Positions 1 through 8,084 of a stretch of 42,679 nt of DNA are shown piece after piece. Within the stretch, counting starts at the first letter, position 1, and every line of letters starts with the position of its first letter. The stretch is taken from positions 1-42,679 of the forward strand of contig JANYAK010000017.1 of NCBI GenBank assembly GCA_025361335.1, written 5' to 3'. The translations under genes and the position numbers were made by a program. Under the pieces are notes generated by a model. That model was not told the origin of the DNA and searched no databases. It worked only from the letters and a program-made list of their open reading frames with translations. This DNA comes from Coriobacteriia bacterium (lineage in GTDB: Bacteria > Actinomycetota > Coriobacteriia > Anaerosomatales > PALSA-660).

Positions 1-137
1 GTCGTGGTAACTTTCACTTGTACGGTGACCTTTCTTGCGGGGACTTTGGCTGTGTCGTAACTACCATTATCCCAGCTCAGAGGGTCACCGTCTTCTATTT
101 CAAGCAGAAATCTCGATTGCTTCGTGGAGAATCGAGG
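1..137. other. Low-GC edge segment without a callable gene
   Basis: These bases are clearly AT-richer than the rest of the window, close to half A+T by eye. They hold a perfect 9-bp inverted repeat, ACGGTGACC at 22-30 and GGTCACCGT at 83-91. On the minus strand the dnaX frame stays open after the dnaX stop up to the window edge and would encode a hydrophilic peptide, but no ATG, GTG or TTG with a ribosome binding site opens it. It may be the edge of foreign DNA or of a decayed gene. Nothing is recognisable. Confidence 0.3.
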
Positions 138-1862
138 CTAGTCGCCCGCGGTGTTGTCGGCGATGATCTCGGCGCCGAGACCGTCGATCAGCATTCGCTC
201 GGCTTGGGAGGCGCCGTCTCCGCGAGGGGGAGCGGCGACGGGCTGTTCGCCGTCGGGAGTTTCGGGTGCGCCGGAGCCCGGTTCGGCGTCCGCGTGTTCA
301 TGGCGGACGACGCCGCGCCCCAATTGGTAGCGCACCGCCAGGTGGGCGCCCGCGACTCGTTGCACGCAGGCGCGCAGGAGGGACATGGTCGCGTCGTCCG
401 AGGCCGCCCGCATCGGCGTGCGGCGCTCCGGCCCGAACTCGACGACCAGCGTGTCGCCGTCCAGATCGACCTCGGTGTCCAGGAACGCCTTGGACGCCAT
501 GGGGCTGGTGGCCTTCACCTCACGGAGTATGTCCGGCCACAGCCGCCGGAGGGCCGCGACGTCCACCACCCCCGGAACGAGGGGCACATGGTCGCGCACG
601 ACGTGGGGCGCCACACCCGGTTCCGGATCGGGATGCGCCCGAGTGTGCGCCGGCTCCGACACTTGCGCGACCTCGGGGGGGACCACGGCGGGTGACCGCG
701 GCGCGGGAGCCGACGGGATGCCCGCCTCGAGGGCGGCCAGCCTCTCGGCCAGACTCTCGATCGTCAGGTCGGAGACGGGCCGCGCCATGCGCACGAGCGC
801 CACCTCGAGCGCCAGCCGTGGGTCCGGCGCCCACCGCATCTCCGCGGTGAGCTCGCCGAGAAGATCCAGCAGCCGCGTGAGACGGTCCATGCCCAGGCGA
901 GACGACTGCTCCGTCAGCCGCGCGAGATCGCTCTCGGTGACATCGACCACGCCGGGTTGCCCCCCCGATGCGGCGACGACGTACAGGTCGCGGACGTGCT
1001 GGGTGAGCGCGCGGACGAACTCGGGCACGTCGGCGCCCGACTCGGCAAGGCCGGCCACGAAGCGGAAACACCCCGCGGCATCACGCACATCGACGAGGTC
1101 GACGACATTGGCCAGACGCGCGAGGTCCACCTCGCCCATCAGGCCCTCGACGTCGGCCAGGGTGACGTTCTTGCCGGTGAACGCCGCCAGTTGATCGAGG
1201 GTCCCGATGGCGTCGCGCATCCCGCCGAGCGCATGCCGTGCGATGAGGGGCAGCGCGCCCTCCTCGACCTCGATCCCCTCTCGGGAGGCGATCGACGCCA
1301 GCCTGCCGACGATTTCCTCGACCCCGATACGGCGGAAATCGAACCGCTGGCAGCGCGAGTGTATGGTCTCGGGGACCTTGTGCGGGTGGGTCGTGCACAG
1401 GACGAACGCCGTATGAGGAGGAGGCTCCTCGAGCGTCTTGAGCAGCGCGTTGAACGCCGAGGTCGACAGCATGTGGACCTCGTCGATGATGTAGACCTTC
1501 CAACCGCCCCGGGTCGCGGCGTACGCGACCTTCGTGATGATCTCGTCGCGCACGGCGTCGACGCCCGTGCGCGACGCGGCATCGAGCTCGTACACGTCGG
1601 GGTGGCGTCCCTCGGTTATCTCGCGGCAGTTCTCACACGTGTCGTCCGGATCGGGCGTGGGCCCCTTGACGCAGTTGAGCGCCTTGGCCAGGATCCGCGC
1701 CGTGGTGGTCTTGCCCGTCCCGCGCGGACCGCAGAATAGATACGCATGGGCGACGGTGCCCTCTTCCAGCGCGTTGCGGAGGGTGCGGGTGATGTGGTCC
1801 TGCCCGACCACGTCGGCGAACGTCTGGGGCCGATACTTCCTGTACAGGGATTGGTGCGCCAT
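138..1862 (-). CDS. dnaX: DNA polymerase III subunit gamma/tau
   Basis: This is the clamp-loader ATPase that opens the sliding clamp and ties the replicative polymerase together. The 574-residue product starts MAHQSLYRKYRPQTF, the near-universal DnaX N-terminus. It shows Walker A GPRGTGKT (45-52), Walker B IIDEVH (125-130), the sensor segment LCTTHPHKVP and the SRC arginine-finger motif near residue 170. The C-terminal third is Pro/Ala-rich, as in tau tails. I chose the internal ATG at 1862 over the longer frame because GAGGAG lies just before it and homologues begin there. The small zinc module keeps C64, C76 and C79, but the position that is Cys73 in E. coli is Asp, so the site has three rather than four cysteines. 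The SRP RNA gene lies directly upstream, a common arrangement. Identification is firm. Confidence 0.97.
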   Translation of the reverse strand: MAHQSLYRKYRPQTFADVVGQDHITRTLRNALEEGTVAHAYLFCGPRGTGKTTTARILAKALNCVKGPTPDPDDTCENCREITEGRHPDVYELDAASRTGVDAVRDEIITKVAYAATRGGWKVYIIDEVHMLSTSAFNALLKTLEEPPPHTAFVLCTTHPHKVPETIHSRCQRFDFRRIGVEEIVGRLASIASREGIEVEEGALPLIARHALGGMRDAIGTLDQLAAFTGKNVTLADVEGLMGEVDLARLANVVDLVDVRDAAGCFRFVAGLAESGADVPEFVRALTQHVRDLYVVAASGGQPGVVDVTESDLARLTEQSSRLGMDRLTRLLDLLGELTAEMRWAPDPRLALEVALVRMARPVSDLTIESLAERLAALEAGIPSAPAPRSPAVVPPEVAQVSEPAHTRAHPDPEPGVAPHVVRDHVPLVPGVVDVAALRRLWPDILREVKATSPMASKAFLDTEVDLDGDTLVVEFGPERRTPMRAASDDATMSLLRACVQRVAGAHLAVRYQLGRGVVRHEHADAEPGSGAPETPDGEQPVAAPPRGDGASQAERMLIDGLGAEIIADNTAGD

Positions 1863-1966
1863 GAGCTCCTCGGATGCCGGGCTCGAACAGTCACGGACGC
1901 CGGTTCGGCACCGAGTCCGCCTACCCATCGAGTATACAGGGCCGGTCCGACACGAGCGCTCGTTCG

Positions 1967-2083
1967 CGCGGCGCCCTCTGTCGGACCCCGGACACCCGTC
2001 AGTGACCGCTTATGGCTGCTTCCTTCCGGATCTGACCAGGTTCACGGTGTGACGCCGCCCGGGGCCCGGCACAAGGCGCCGCG
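1967..2083 (-). ncRNA. ffs: Signal recognition particle RNA (small bacterial type)
   Basis: The minus strand carries the hallmark SRP domain IV core: TCAGATCCGGAAGGAAGCAG, with the GGAA tetraloop, followed by CCATAAG. The flanks pair into a long hairpin: GGCGCC at the 5' side (2075-2080) pairs with GGCGCC at the 3' side (1970-1975), and the adjoining GCCGGGCCCCGG pairs with CCGGGGTCCGAC with few mismatches. A hairpin of about 110 nt without an Alu domain is the 4.5S-type RNA that binds Ffh for co-translational membrane targeting. The exact ends are approximate. It sits between dnaX and an unknown gene on the same strand. Confidence 0.93.
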
Positions 2084-2092
2084 GCGCACCAG

Positions 2093-2098
2093 ATTCTA
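2093..2098 (-). promoter_or_regulatory. Probable -10 box of the ffs promoter
   Basis: TAGAAT on the minus strand lies about 7 nt before the predicted 5' end of the SRP RNA. No good -35 hexamer is seen at 17 bp; the box follows the stop codon of the upstream gene. Confidence 0.45.
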
Positions 2099-2115
2099 GC
2101 ACGCCTCCTTCGCGT

Positions 2116-2502
2116 CTATCCCTCGCCGTTGTAGTGCTCACGGGGCGCACGGAAGGCGGGAGGCGTCCGATCGTGGGACATGATCTCGTCGATGCTGAAG
2201 ACGCCGCCCATGATCAGCATCCCCTGCACGGTGCCGAGCCATCGCATGGCCCTCTCGGTACTGCGCTCCGCCGCGAACCGGCGGATACGCCCGCACATCC
2301 AGAAAGCGTGGTTGAGGCAATCGTACTTGGTGCCCATGTGGACGGTCCCCCCGCATCTCTGCGAGGTGTCGGGGTACACGACCGGGGAGTAGCCCAGTCC
2401 GTCCAAGGTCCGCTCGTACGCGCCGACGAGTGCCAGAACGTGTTCGCCGCTCAGGTCGTCGGCGCTGTGTACCTGTTCCTGTGTCACGACTGCGCCCTCC
2501 AT
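2116..2502 (-). CDS. Conserved-looking hypothetical protein, about 128 aa
   Basis: I do not recognise a named family. From the ATG at 2502 the product begins MEGAVVTQEQV, preceded by a G-rich stretch GGGGTGGG; a longer GTG start at 2583 (155 aa) is possible but adds only an Arg-rich lead. The body is soluble and mostly helical, with no signal peptide or membrane segment. It contains a CGGTVHMGTKYDCLNHAFWM stretch with two cysteines and two histidines, a further Cys in WMCGRIRRF, and a helix RWLGTVQGMLIMGGVFSIDE. Such helices resemble the tails of short conserved or phage-type proteins of unknown role. Codon use matches its neighbours, so the frame is probably real. It lies just upstream of the ffs promoter. 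Confidence 0.6.
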   Translation of the reverse strand: MEGAVVTQEQVHSADDLSGEHVLALVGAYERTLDGLGYSPVVYPDTSQRCGGTVHMGTKYDCLNHAFWMCGRIRRFAAERSTERAMRWLGTVQGMLIMGGVFSIDEIMSHDRTPPAFRAPREHYNGEG

Positions 2503-2648
2503 GACGCCCACCCCGGGTCGACGGCGGGCCGACACCCCGAGGTCACACATTCGAGCGTACTCCCGTTCACGACGGCGCACCACGGGGCGCGGACGTACGC
2601 GGACGTACGGTAGCGGCTAAGAGTGAGTCCCCCGCTCTGTCCCGCGGG

Positions 2649-2654
2649 TATACT
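2649..2654 (+). promoter_or_regulatory. Possible -10 box before the haem-GGDEF gene
   Basis: TATACT stands alone in an otherwise featureless interval of about 240 bases. No convincing -35 is seen. A 10-bp tandem repeat, GGACGTACGC then GGACGTACGG, lies at 2591-2610. Confidence 0.3.
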
Positions 2655-2823
2655 GCACGCAACAACGGGTCGTGGAAGGGATGCGGGATGACCCGGGCCG
2701 TGCGGCTCCTCCTCGAGATGATCTCCGAACGCCTCGCTGGGCTCACGGCGGCGGTGCGGACAGGGTCGGCCCCGACGACTGGCGACGTGCCGCCCGCGGG
2801 TCGGATGGTCCGCGGGGCGACCG

Positions 2824-4116
2824 GTGCCTGAGGGCCCGTCCGCACGCACAGACGCGCTGCCCCTGCGACGCACGTACGTGCGCACGTTCCTCATCCGCGT
2901 GAGCCTTGTCCTCGTGCTGTTCATCACGCTCGCCTTCACGGGGATGTACCTGCGGACCCGCCAGCTCATCGCCGAAGGCGCGCTCACGGCCGCCCGCTCC
3001 TACGTCGACCTGATCATCACGGCGCGGGACTGGAATTCCCACTACGGAGGCGTCTACGTCGACAAGGCGATCGCGGGTCCCTCCAACCCGTACCTGCTGC
3101 GGCTCGGCGTGAAACCCGACATCACGACCACGGACGGCCGGGCCTTCACGCTGCGGAATCCGGCCCTCATGACGCGTGAGATCTCCGAGATGCTCGCCAC
3201 GCGAGGCGGGGTGACGTTCCGCCTCACGAGCCTCGACCCCGTGAACCCCGCCAATGCGGCCGACCCCTGGGAAAGATCCGCCTTGTTGGAGTTCGCGAAG
3301 GGCGCGACCGAACAGTGGGTCGCGACCAGCGACGAGACCACACCCGTGTTGCGCTACATCCGCCCGCTGATCACCCAGGAGAGCTGCCTGGCCTGCCACG
3401 CTTCACAGGGCTCTCGAGCCGGCGACATCCGGGGAGGCCTCAGCGTGACCGTCCCCCTCGATGCCGAGGGGGCCGCGCTCCGCGACAACGCGTTGGCTCT
3501 CGCGGCGTTCGGGCTGCTGAGCACGATCGTGCTCCTCGGGCTCACGTACCTGTTCGTGAACCGCATGTCCGCCCGGCTCGAGGAGGCCGAGGCCGCGCTG
3601 GTCCGAATGGCGACCATCGACGAGCTCACGGGCATCTCGAACCGGCGGCATGCATTCTCCCGGCTGAAGGAGGAACTCGAACGGTCGCGCCGCACCGGAA
3701 CCTCGTTGTGCGTGGTGATGGTCGACATCGACTGGTTCAAGCGCGTCAACGATACGTTCGGCCACGCGACGGGCGACCATGCGCTCGCGGAGGTCGCCGG
3801 GCGCATCGAGCGCAGCCTCCGGCCGTACGACCTCGTGGGCCGCACCGGGGGCGAGGAGTTCCTGATCATCGCGCCGAGCGCGGACCTGGAGGAGGGCGCG
3901 GCGCTGGCCCAGCGCCTTCGCGAGGCGGTCGCGACGCGCCCGATCCAACACGAGGGACACTCCGTCGACGTCTCCATCAGCCTGGGCGTCGCACTGGCCA
4001 GGCCCGCCGAGCCTGACGCCCTCGACCGCGCCCTCGCGCGCGCGGACCGCGCCCTGTACGCGGCGAAGGCCGGCGGCCGCAACCGTGTGGAAGTCGAGGC
4101 CGAGCCGGAGGCTTAG
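2824..4116 (+). CDS. Membrane diguanylate cyclase with DUF3365 haem-c sensor domain
   Basis: Predicted to make c-di-GMP from two GTP in response to a periplasmic or extracellular redox or ligand signal. The 430-residue protein has a first membrane helix at about 21-41, an extracytoplasmic region (42-220) of the DUF3365/Tll0287-like type with one c-haem motif CLACH (188-192), a second helix at about 222-246, a short coiled linker, and a C-terminal GGDEF domain. The active site reads GGEEF (342-346), an accepted variant, and an RxxD inhibitory site (R333-D336) lies five residues before it, so product inhibition is expected. The start is GTG; its ribosome site is weak, but the next Met lies inside the first helix. 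A single CxxCH would need the cytochrome c maturation system, which is not in this window. No EAL or response-regulator gene is adjacent. Confidence 0.88.
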   Translation: MPEGPSARTDALPLRRTYVRTFLIRVSLVLVLFITLAFTGMYLRTRQLIAEGALTAARSYVDLIITARDWNSHYGGVYVDKAIAGPSNPYLLRLGVKPDITTTDGRAFTLRNPALMTREISEMLATRGGVTFRLTSLDPVNPANAADPWERSALLEFAKGATEQWVATSDETTPVLRYIRPLITQESCLACHASQGSRAGDIRGGLSVTVPLDAEGAALRDNALALAAFGLLSTIVLLGLTYLFVNRMSARLEEAEAALVRMATIDELTGISNRRHAFSRLKEELERSRRTGTSLCVVMVDIDWFKRVNDTFGHATGDHALAEVAGRIERSLRPYDLVGRTGGEEFLIIAPSADLEEGAALAQRLREAVATRPIQHEGHSVDVSISLGVALARPAEPDALDRALARADRALYAAKAGGRNRVEVEAEPEA

Positions 4117-4205
4117 CCTGAGTCGGCGCGAACTCGGCGAGCCCGTCCGCACCCGACGCGGTGCCGCTCGAGGCGCGCACGGGCGCCGGGGTACGGGAAT
4201 TGCTC

Positions 4206-4242
4206 TAGAATGGGCGAACCGACGCGCCCCGCCACGGGGCGC
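4206..4242 (+). promoter_or_regulatory. -10 box and leader hairpin before the radical SAM gene
   Basis: TAGAAT (4206-4211) is followed by a perfect 8-bp hairpin, GCGCCCCG/CGGGGCGC with a 3-nt loop (4224-4242), ending 26 bases before the chosen start. A promoter followed by a structured leader is plausible; no clear -35 is visible. Confidence 0.35.
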
Positions 4243-4268
4243 GACACCGCATGGCAGGAGTCCTCCAC

Positions 4269-5477
4269 ATGGCGCACGTCCGCTCGCTCTTCTTCAAAGG
4301 CCCCCTGGCCGACGTCGAGAACAAGGCCATCACCGCCTACAAGCTGGGCCGTCCGAGCGACGTCATCTGGAACATCACCAATCGGTGCAACCTGCTGTGC
4401 GACCACTGCTACATGGCCGCCGACGGGCACGGTCGACCGGAGGAGCTCTCCGACGAGGAGACCATGGCGCTGGTGCGGCAGATGGGCGAACGCGGGCTGC
4501 CCGCTCTGTTCCTCTCGGGTGGCGAGCCCATGATGCGCTCCAACTTCTGGGAGATCCTCGAGCTGGCGCGCTCGTACGGCATCCGCGTCACCGTGTCGAC
4601 CAACTGCACGCTGATCGACCGCGACGCCGCGAAGCGCCTCAAGGCGAACGGCATCGACTGGATCGCGACGTCGCTGTACGGTCCCGACGACTTCCACGAC
4701 GCGATGGTCCGTGTGCCCGGCACCCGTCGGCGCGTGGTCGACGCGATCAAGGTTTTGCGCGAAGAGGGCGTCGGCGTCGCCATCAAGACAGCGATCAGCC
4801 AGGCGACGTGGCCCCACGTCCAGGGCCTCATCCAGGACGCGCGCGACCTCGACTGCGGGCTCATCTACTTCTGCGACCTCATCACGTCCGGCCGCAGTGA
4901 AGGCGAGGACGACGGGCGCATCTCCGCCGAACAGTGGCGCGAGCTGGCCGACTACATCATCGACGACCTGATCGCCGGCGAGCAGTCCGGCGTGAAGGGC
5001 CTCGAGTGGGACATCGGGGCGATGCCCTCGTTCATCCCGTACGTGGCCGAACGGTTCATCGAGCGGGGCATCGACGTGGGCAACGGGCTCGAGAGGCTCA
5101 AGACCATCAGCGCGTGCCCTGTCGGCAAGGGCCATATGAACATCAATTCCGAGGGCGGCATCATGCCCTGCCAGTTCGCGCAGGACTGGACGATCGGCAG
5201 CATCCGGGACATGAGCTTGCAGGAAGCCGTATCGGAGCTGTACAAACTCGACATCCAGGAGGCCAAGGGCGTGTGCTCGCCCGAGGAGTGCGAGTACTCT
5301 CGCATCTGCCGCGGTTGCCGTGCGAAGGCCTGGCAGCGCACGGGCGATCCGATGGCCGAGGACATCACGTGCCTCCTGCACGCCAGCGGCGACCGGTCCG
5401 CCCTGGTCGAGCGCATCGCTGTGGCGCCCGAGTTCGTGCGCTCCGCGCCATGCTCCGCCCCCGGGGCCTGCGGCTGA
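4269..5477 (+). CDS. Radical SAM/SPASM domain protein
   Basis: A 402-residue radical SAM enzyme of unknown substrate. CNLLCDHC (C40, C44, C47) is the CxxxCxxC motif holding the SAM-binding 4Fe-4S cluster, and LFLSGGEP is the SAM-binding GGE motif. The C-terminal third has many cysteines (ACPVG, MPCQF, VCSPEECEYSRICRGC, TCLL), typical of a SPASM or twitch domain carrying extra clusters. This class includes peptide-modifying enzymes and the haem-pathway enzymes AhbD and NirJ, which the N-terminus loosely resembles. The ATG at 4269 is chosen over 4251 because AGGAG lies 8 nt before it. No precursor-peptide gene is apparent next door; the next gene downstream is a relic. The C-terminus ends in the short Cys-containing tail CSAPGACG. 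Family sure, function open. Confidence 0.85.
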   Translation: MAHVRSLFFKGPLADVENKAITAYKLGRPSDVIWNITNRCNLLCDHCYMAADGHGRPEELSDEETMALVRQMGERGLPALFLSGGEPMMRSNFWEILELARSYGIRVTVSTNCTLIDRDAAKRLKANGIDWIATSLYGPDDFHDAMVRVPGTRRRVVDAIKVLREEGVGVAIKTAISQATWPHVQGLIQDARDLDCGLIYFCDLITSGRSEGEDDGRISAEQWRELADYIIDDLIAGEQSGVKGLEWDIGAMPSFIPYVAERFIERGIDVGNGLERLKTISACPVGKGHMNINSEGGIMPCQFAQDWTIGSIRDMSLQEAVSELYKLDIQEAKGVCSPEECEYSRICRGCRAKAWQRTGDPMAEDITCLLHASGDRSALVERIAVAPEFVRSAPCSAPGACG

Positions 5478-5532
5478 TCGTCACTCGCCGGCGCGACACC
5501 CAGCCCACCGACGGATCTCGATGACGGTGCTA

Positions 5533-5563
5533 TTGACCCTGACGTAACGTGAGGGTCCACGCT
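5533..5563 (+). promoter_or_regulatory. MerR-family-type promoter/operator
   Basis: TTGACC (-35, 5533-5538) is followed after 19 bp by CACGCT (weak -10, 5558-5563). Between them lies an 11-bp inverted repeat, GACCCTGACGT and ACGTGAGGGTC around a single A (10 of 11 positions matching; 5535-5557). An overlong 19-bp spacer filled by a palindrome is the signature of promoters twisted into shape by MerR-family activators, and this form resembles those of TipA-like autoregulators. The gene that follows is a relic, so the site is an orphan unless another MerR protein uses it. Confidence 0.75.
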
Positions 5564-5583
5564 GTCGTCCGGAGGTGATACGG

Positions 5584-5744
5584 ATGGGTCACACGGGGCG
5601 GATGACCCCCGCGCCATGGACCTCGCCGAGATGTACAGCGCCGATCCGCGCTTCACGGCCACGTACGAGAAGATCCGCGAGGGCATGGCGCACTACTGGC
5701 ATGACACGATCCTGGCCAACGCGGCGCGCGCGGGACGGGGATAG
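5584..5744 (+). pseudogene. Internally deleted MerR/TipAS-type regulator gene
   Basis: A strong ribosome site GGAGGTGAT (5571-5579) precedes an ATG at 5584 whose first codons read MGHT, a common start of MerR-family regulators. The frame is then lost. From 5616, in another frame, a 42-codon piece reads MDLAEMYSADPRFTATYEKI and continues to ANAARAGRG and a TAG at 5742-5744. This resembles the C-terminal end of TipAS antibiotic-recognition domains (MY-DPRF-YE-GMA pattern). The DNA-binding helix-turn-helix, the dimer helix and most of TipAS, roughly 200 codons, are missing. I read this as one internal deletion that kept the operator, start and tail. A functional 42-aa remnant is possible but has no good ribosome site of its own. 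Confidence 0.6.
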
Positions 5745-5786
5745 ACTACTCGCGACCGCCGCGAGAAGACAGGAAGGAACAGCCGC

Positions 5787-6149
5787 GTGCCCATCGTCCG
5801 CATCGATATCACCGGCCCCAAGCCGCCCGAGTGGAAGAAGGCCCTGCTGACCGGCGTGTGCGCCGCGGTGGTCGAGTCGCTCGGGGTGCCACGCGAACGC
5901 GTGACTGTCCGCGTGGTCGAGACCCCCGACGACTGCGTCGACGTACCGGACTGCCGCACGGCGCGCTACACGTTCATCGAGGTCATCATGTACGAGGGCC
6001 GCGACCCGGAACCGAAGCGCGACATGGTGGAGGCGATCCGACACCGCTTGGCTCAGGACCCGGGCATCGAGCCGTCCGAGGTCGCCGTCGCCATCCGGGA
6101 CTCGTCCGCAGTCGACCTCCACGTCCTGCCTGGCGAGGCGAGCCTCTGA
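5787..6149 (+). CDS. 4-oxalocrotonate tautomerase family protein
   Basis: A 120-residue member of the tautomerase superfamily, whose catalytic base is the N-terminal proline exposed after Met removal; the sequence begins MPIVRIDITG with Pro2. It is about twice the length of the 62-residue 4-OT subunit and has two beta-alpha-beta halves (VRIDITG..., then YTFIEVIMYEG). It may therefore be a single-chain double-unit or MIF-like member. The GTG start at 5787 follows GGAAGGA at good spacing. The substrate cannot be told from sequence; no aromatic-degradation genes are nearby. It converges on typA with only three bases between the stop codons. Confidence 0.78.
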   Translation: MPIVRIDITGPKPPEWKKALLTGVCAAVVESLGVPRERVTVRVVETPDDCVDVPDCRTARYTFIEVIMYEGRDPEPKRDMVEAIRHRLAQDPGIEPSEVAVAIRDSSAVDLHVLPGEASL

Positions 6150-6152
6150 GCC

Positions 6153-7961
6153 CTACCCCCGGCCGGCCTTCTTGCGCTCGTTGGCGGTCAGCAGCCGCTT
6201 GCGCAGTCGGATCGACTTCGGCGTGACCTCCACGAGCTCGTCGTCTTCGATGTACTCGAGCGCCTCCTCGAGCGTGAAGGTGATCGGCGGCGCGAGGATG
6301 ATGCCCTTGTCCGCGCTGGCGGCGCGCATGTTCGTGAGCTGCTTGGCCTTCGCGACGTTCACCACGAGGTCGCTCTCCTTGGCGTGCTCGCCGACGATCA
6401 TGCCCTCGTAGCACATGACGGTCGGGCCCACGAACAGCTTGCCACGGGTCTGCAGAGCATCGAGGGCGTACGCGACGGACTTGTCGGTCGACATGGCGAT
6501 CATCGAGCCGCTGACGCGCCCACCGACGTCGCCCTGATACGGGCCGTAAGTTGCGAAGTGGTGGAACAGCGTCGCCTCGCCGCGGGTGCCGTTGAGGATG
6601 CGGGTGCGCAGTCCCATGACGCCGCGGGTCGCGATGGTGAACTCGAGGTGGACGCGGTCGTCGCGCTGGACCATGTCGGTCATCTCGCCGCCGCGGCTGC
6701 CGAAGATCTCGATGACCTTGCCGGCGTACTCGCTCGGGACGTCGACGACGGCCTGCTCGATCGGCTCGAGGGTGCGGCCGCCCTCCTTCTTGAGGATCAC
6801 CTGCGGACGACCCACTTGGAACTCGTAACCCTCGCGGCGCATCGTCTCCATCAGCACCGACAGGTGCAAGACCCCGCGGCCGGCGACCTCCATGCCGTCG
6901 CGGGCGGGCGTCTCCTCGATGCGCATGGAGATGTTGCTCTCCGCCTCGCGCATCAGGCGCTCCTTGATCTGGCGGCCACCCACGATGGTGCCTTCGCGGC
7001 CCACCAACGGGCTTGTGGAGGCCGCGAAGACGACCGACATGGTCGGCTCCTCGACGTGGATCGGCGCCAGGGTGATCGGATCGATGCGGGACGTGAACAT
7101 GTCGCCGATGTCGGCGTCGTCCACACCCACGACCGCGCAGATGTCGCCCGCGTGCGCGGTCTCGGACTCCACGCGACCCATGCCCTCGAACGTGAAGAGC
7201 TGCTTGACCTGCCCCTGATAGCGCGAACCGTCGTTCTTGATGACAAGGATCTTCTCGCCCGAACGCATGGTGCCTGAGAATATGCGCCCGATACCGATGC
7301 GGCCGACGAAGTTCGAGTAGTCGATGGTGCAGACCTGCATCGCGACCGGGCCGGCGGGGTCGCAGTCCGGCGCGGGGACGTGATCGATGATGGCGTCGAG
7401 CAGGGGCGTCATGTCCATGTTGCCGTCGTCGACCTCATTGCGAGCGTAGCCGTCGACGGCGCTGGTGTAGACCACCGGGAAGTCGAGCTGCTCGTCGTCC
7501 GCACCGAGCTCGACCATCAGGTCGAACACGCCGTCGAGCACCTCGTGCGGGCGGGCGCCGGGGCGGTCGATCTTGTTGACGATCACGAGCGGCTTGAGAC
7601 CGTGCTCCAGCGCGTGCTTGAGCACGAACCGTGTCTGGGGCATCGGGCCCTCGAAGGCGTCGACGATGAGCAGGGCGCCGTCGGCCATCTTGAGGATGCG
7701 CTCCACCTCGCCGCCGAAGTCGGCGTGGCCCGGCGTGTCGATGACGTTGATCTTCGTGTCGCGATACCGGATCGAGATGTTCTTCGCAAGTATCGTGATG
7801 CCGCGCTCCCGCTCCTGGTCGTTGCTGTCGAGGACCTGGTCGGGAACCTGCTGGTTGTCGCGGAACACGTGAGTGGTCTGCAGAAGCCGGTCGACCAGGG
7901 TGGTCTTCCCGTGGTCGACGTGGGCGATGATCGCGATGTTGCGTACGTCGTTCTGGCGCAT
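6153..7961 (-). CDS. typA: Ribosome-associated GTPase TypA/BipA
   Basis: A translational GTPase of the EF-G/LepA group that binds 70S ribosomes and helps 50S assembly and growth under stress, notably cold. The 602-residue product starts MRQNDVRNIAIIAHVDHGKT. GTPase motifs are G1 AHVDHGKTT (13-21), the G2 region with ERERGITI, G3 DTPGHADF (75-82) and G4 NKID (129-132). EF-G-like domains III and V follow, then the BipA-specific C-terminal domain, with TNMRAASADKG and a basic KSIRLRKRLL tail. The ATG at 7961 has GGAAG upstream; the longer frame to 8060 is untranslated leader. Length and motif order are normal for the family. Confidence 0.97.
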   Translation of the reverse strand: MRQNDVRNIAIIAHVDHGKTTLVDRLLQTTHVFRDNQQVPDQVLDSNDQERERGITILAKNISIRYRDTKINVIDTPGHADFGGEVERILKMADGALLIVDAFEGPMPQTRFVLKHALEHGLKPLVIVNKIDRPGARPHEVLDGVFDLMVELGADDEQLDFPVVYTSAVDGYARNEVDDGNMDMTPLLDAIIDHVPAPDCDPAGPVAMQVCTIDYSNFVGRIGIGRIFSGTMRSGEKILVIKNDGSRYQGQVKQLFTFEGMGRVESETAHAGDICAVVGVDDADIGDMFTSRIDPITLAPIHVEEPTMSVVFAASTSPLVGREGTIVGGRQIKERLMREAESNISMRIEETPARDGMEVAGRGVLHLSVLMETMRREGYEFQVGRPQVILKKEGGRTLEPIEQAVVDVPSEYAGKVIEIFGSRGGEMTDMVQRDDRVHLEFTIATRGVMGLRTRILNGTRGEATLFHHFATYGPYQGDVGGRVSGSMIAMSTDKSVAYALDALQTRGKLFVGPTVMCYEGMIVGEHAKESDLVVNVAKAKQLTNMRAASADKGIILAPPITFTLEEALEYIEDDELVEVTPKSIRLRKRLLTANERKKAGRG

Positions 7962-8084
7962 GGTCACTTCCAGGGTCGAGCGGGCACGGTGAGGCGCGAG
8001 TGCGAGCGTGCGGGAGGAGACACGATAGCACGAACCGGGCCAGCCGGTCGGCCCGCTCACGCTACGAAGTGCCGCCCGCGCCGG

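Noticed and set aside
18-1739. Long plus-strand frames opposite dnaX
   Set aside because: They are GC-driven shadows with Arg/Gly/Ala-rich, low-complexity products and no family features; dnaX explains the region.
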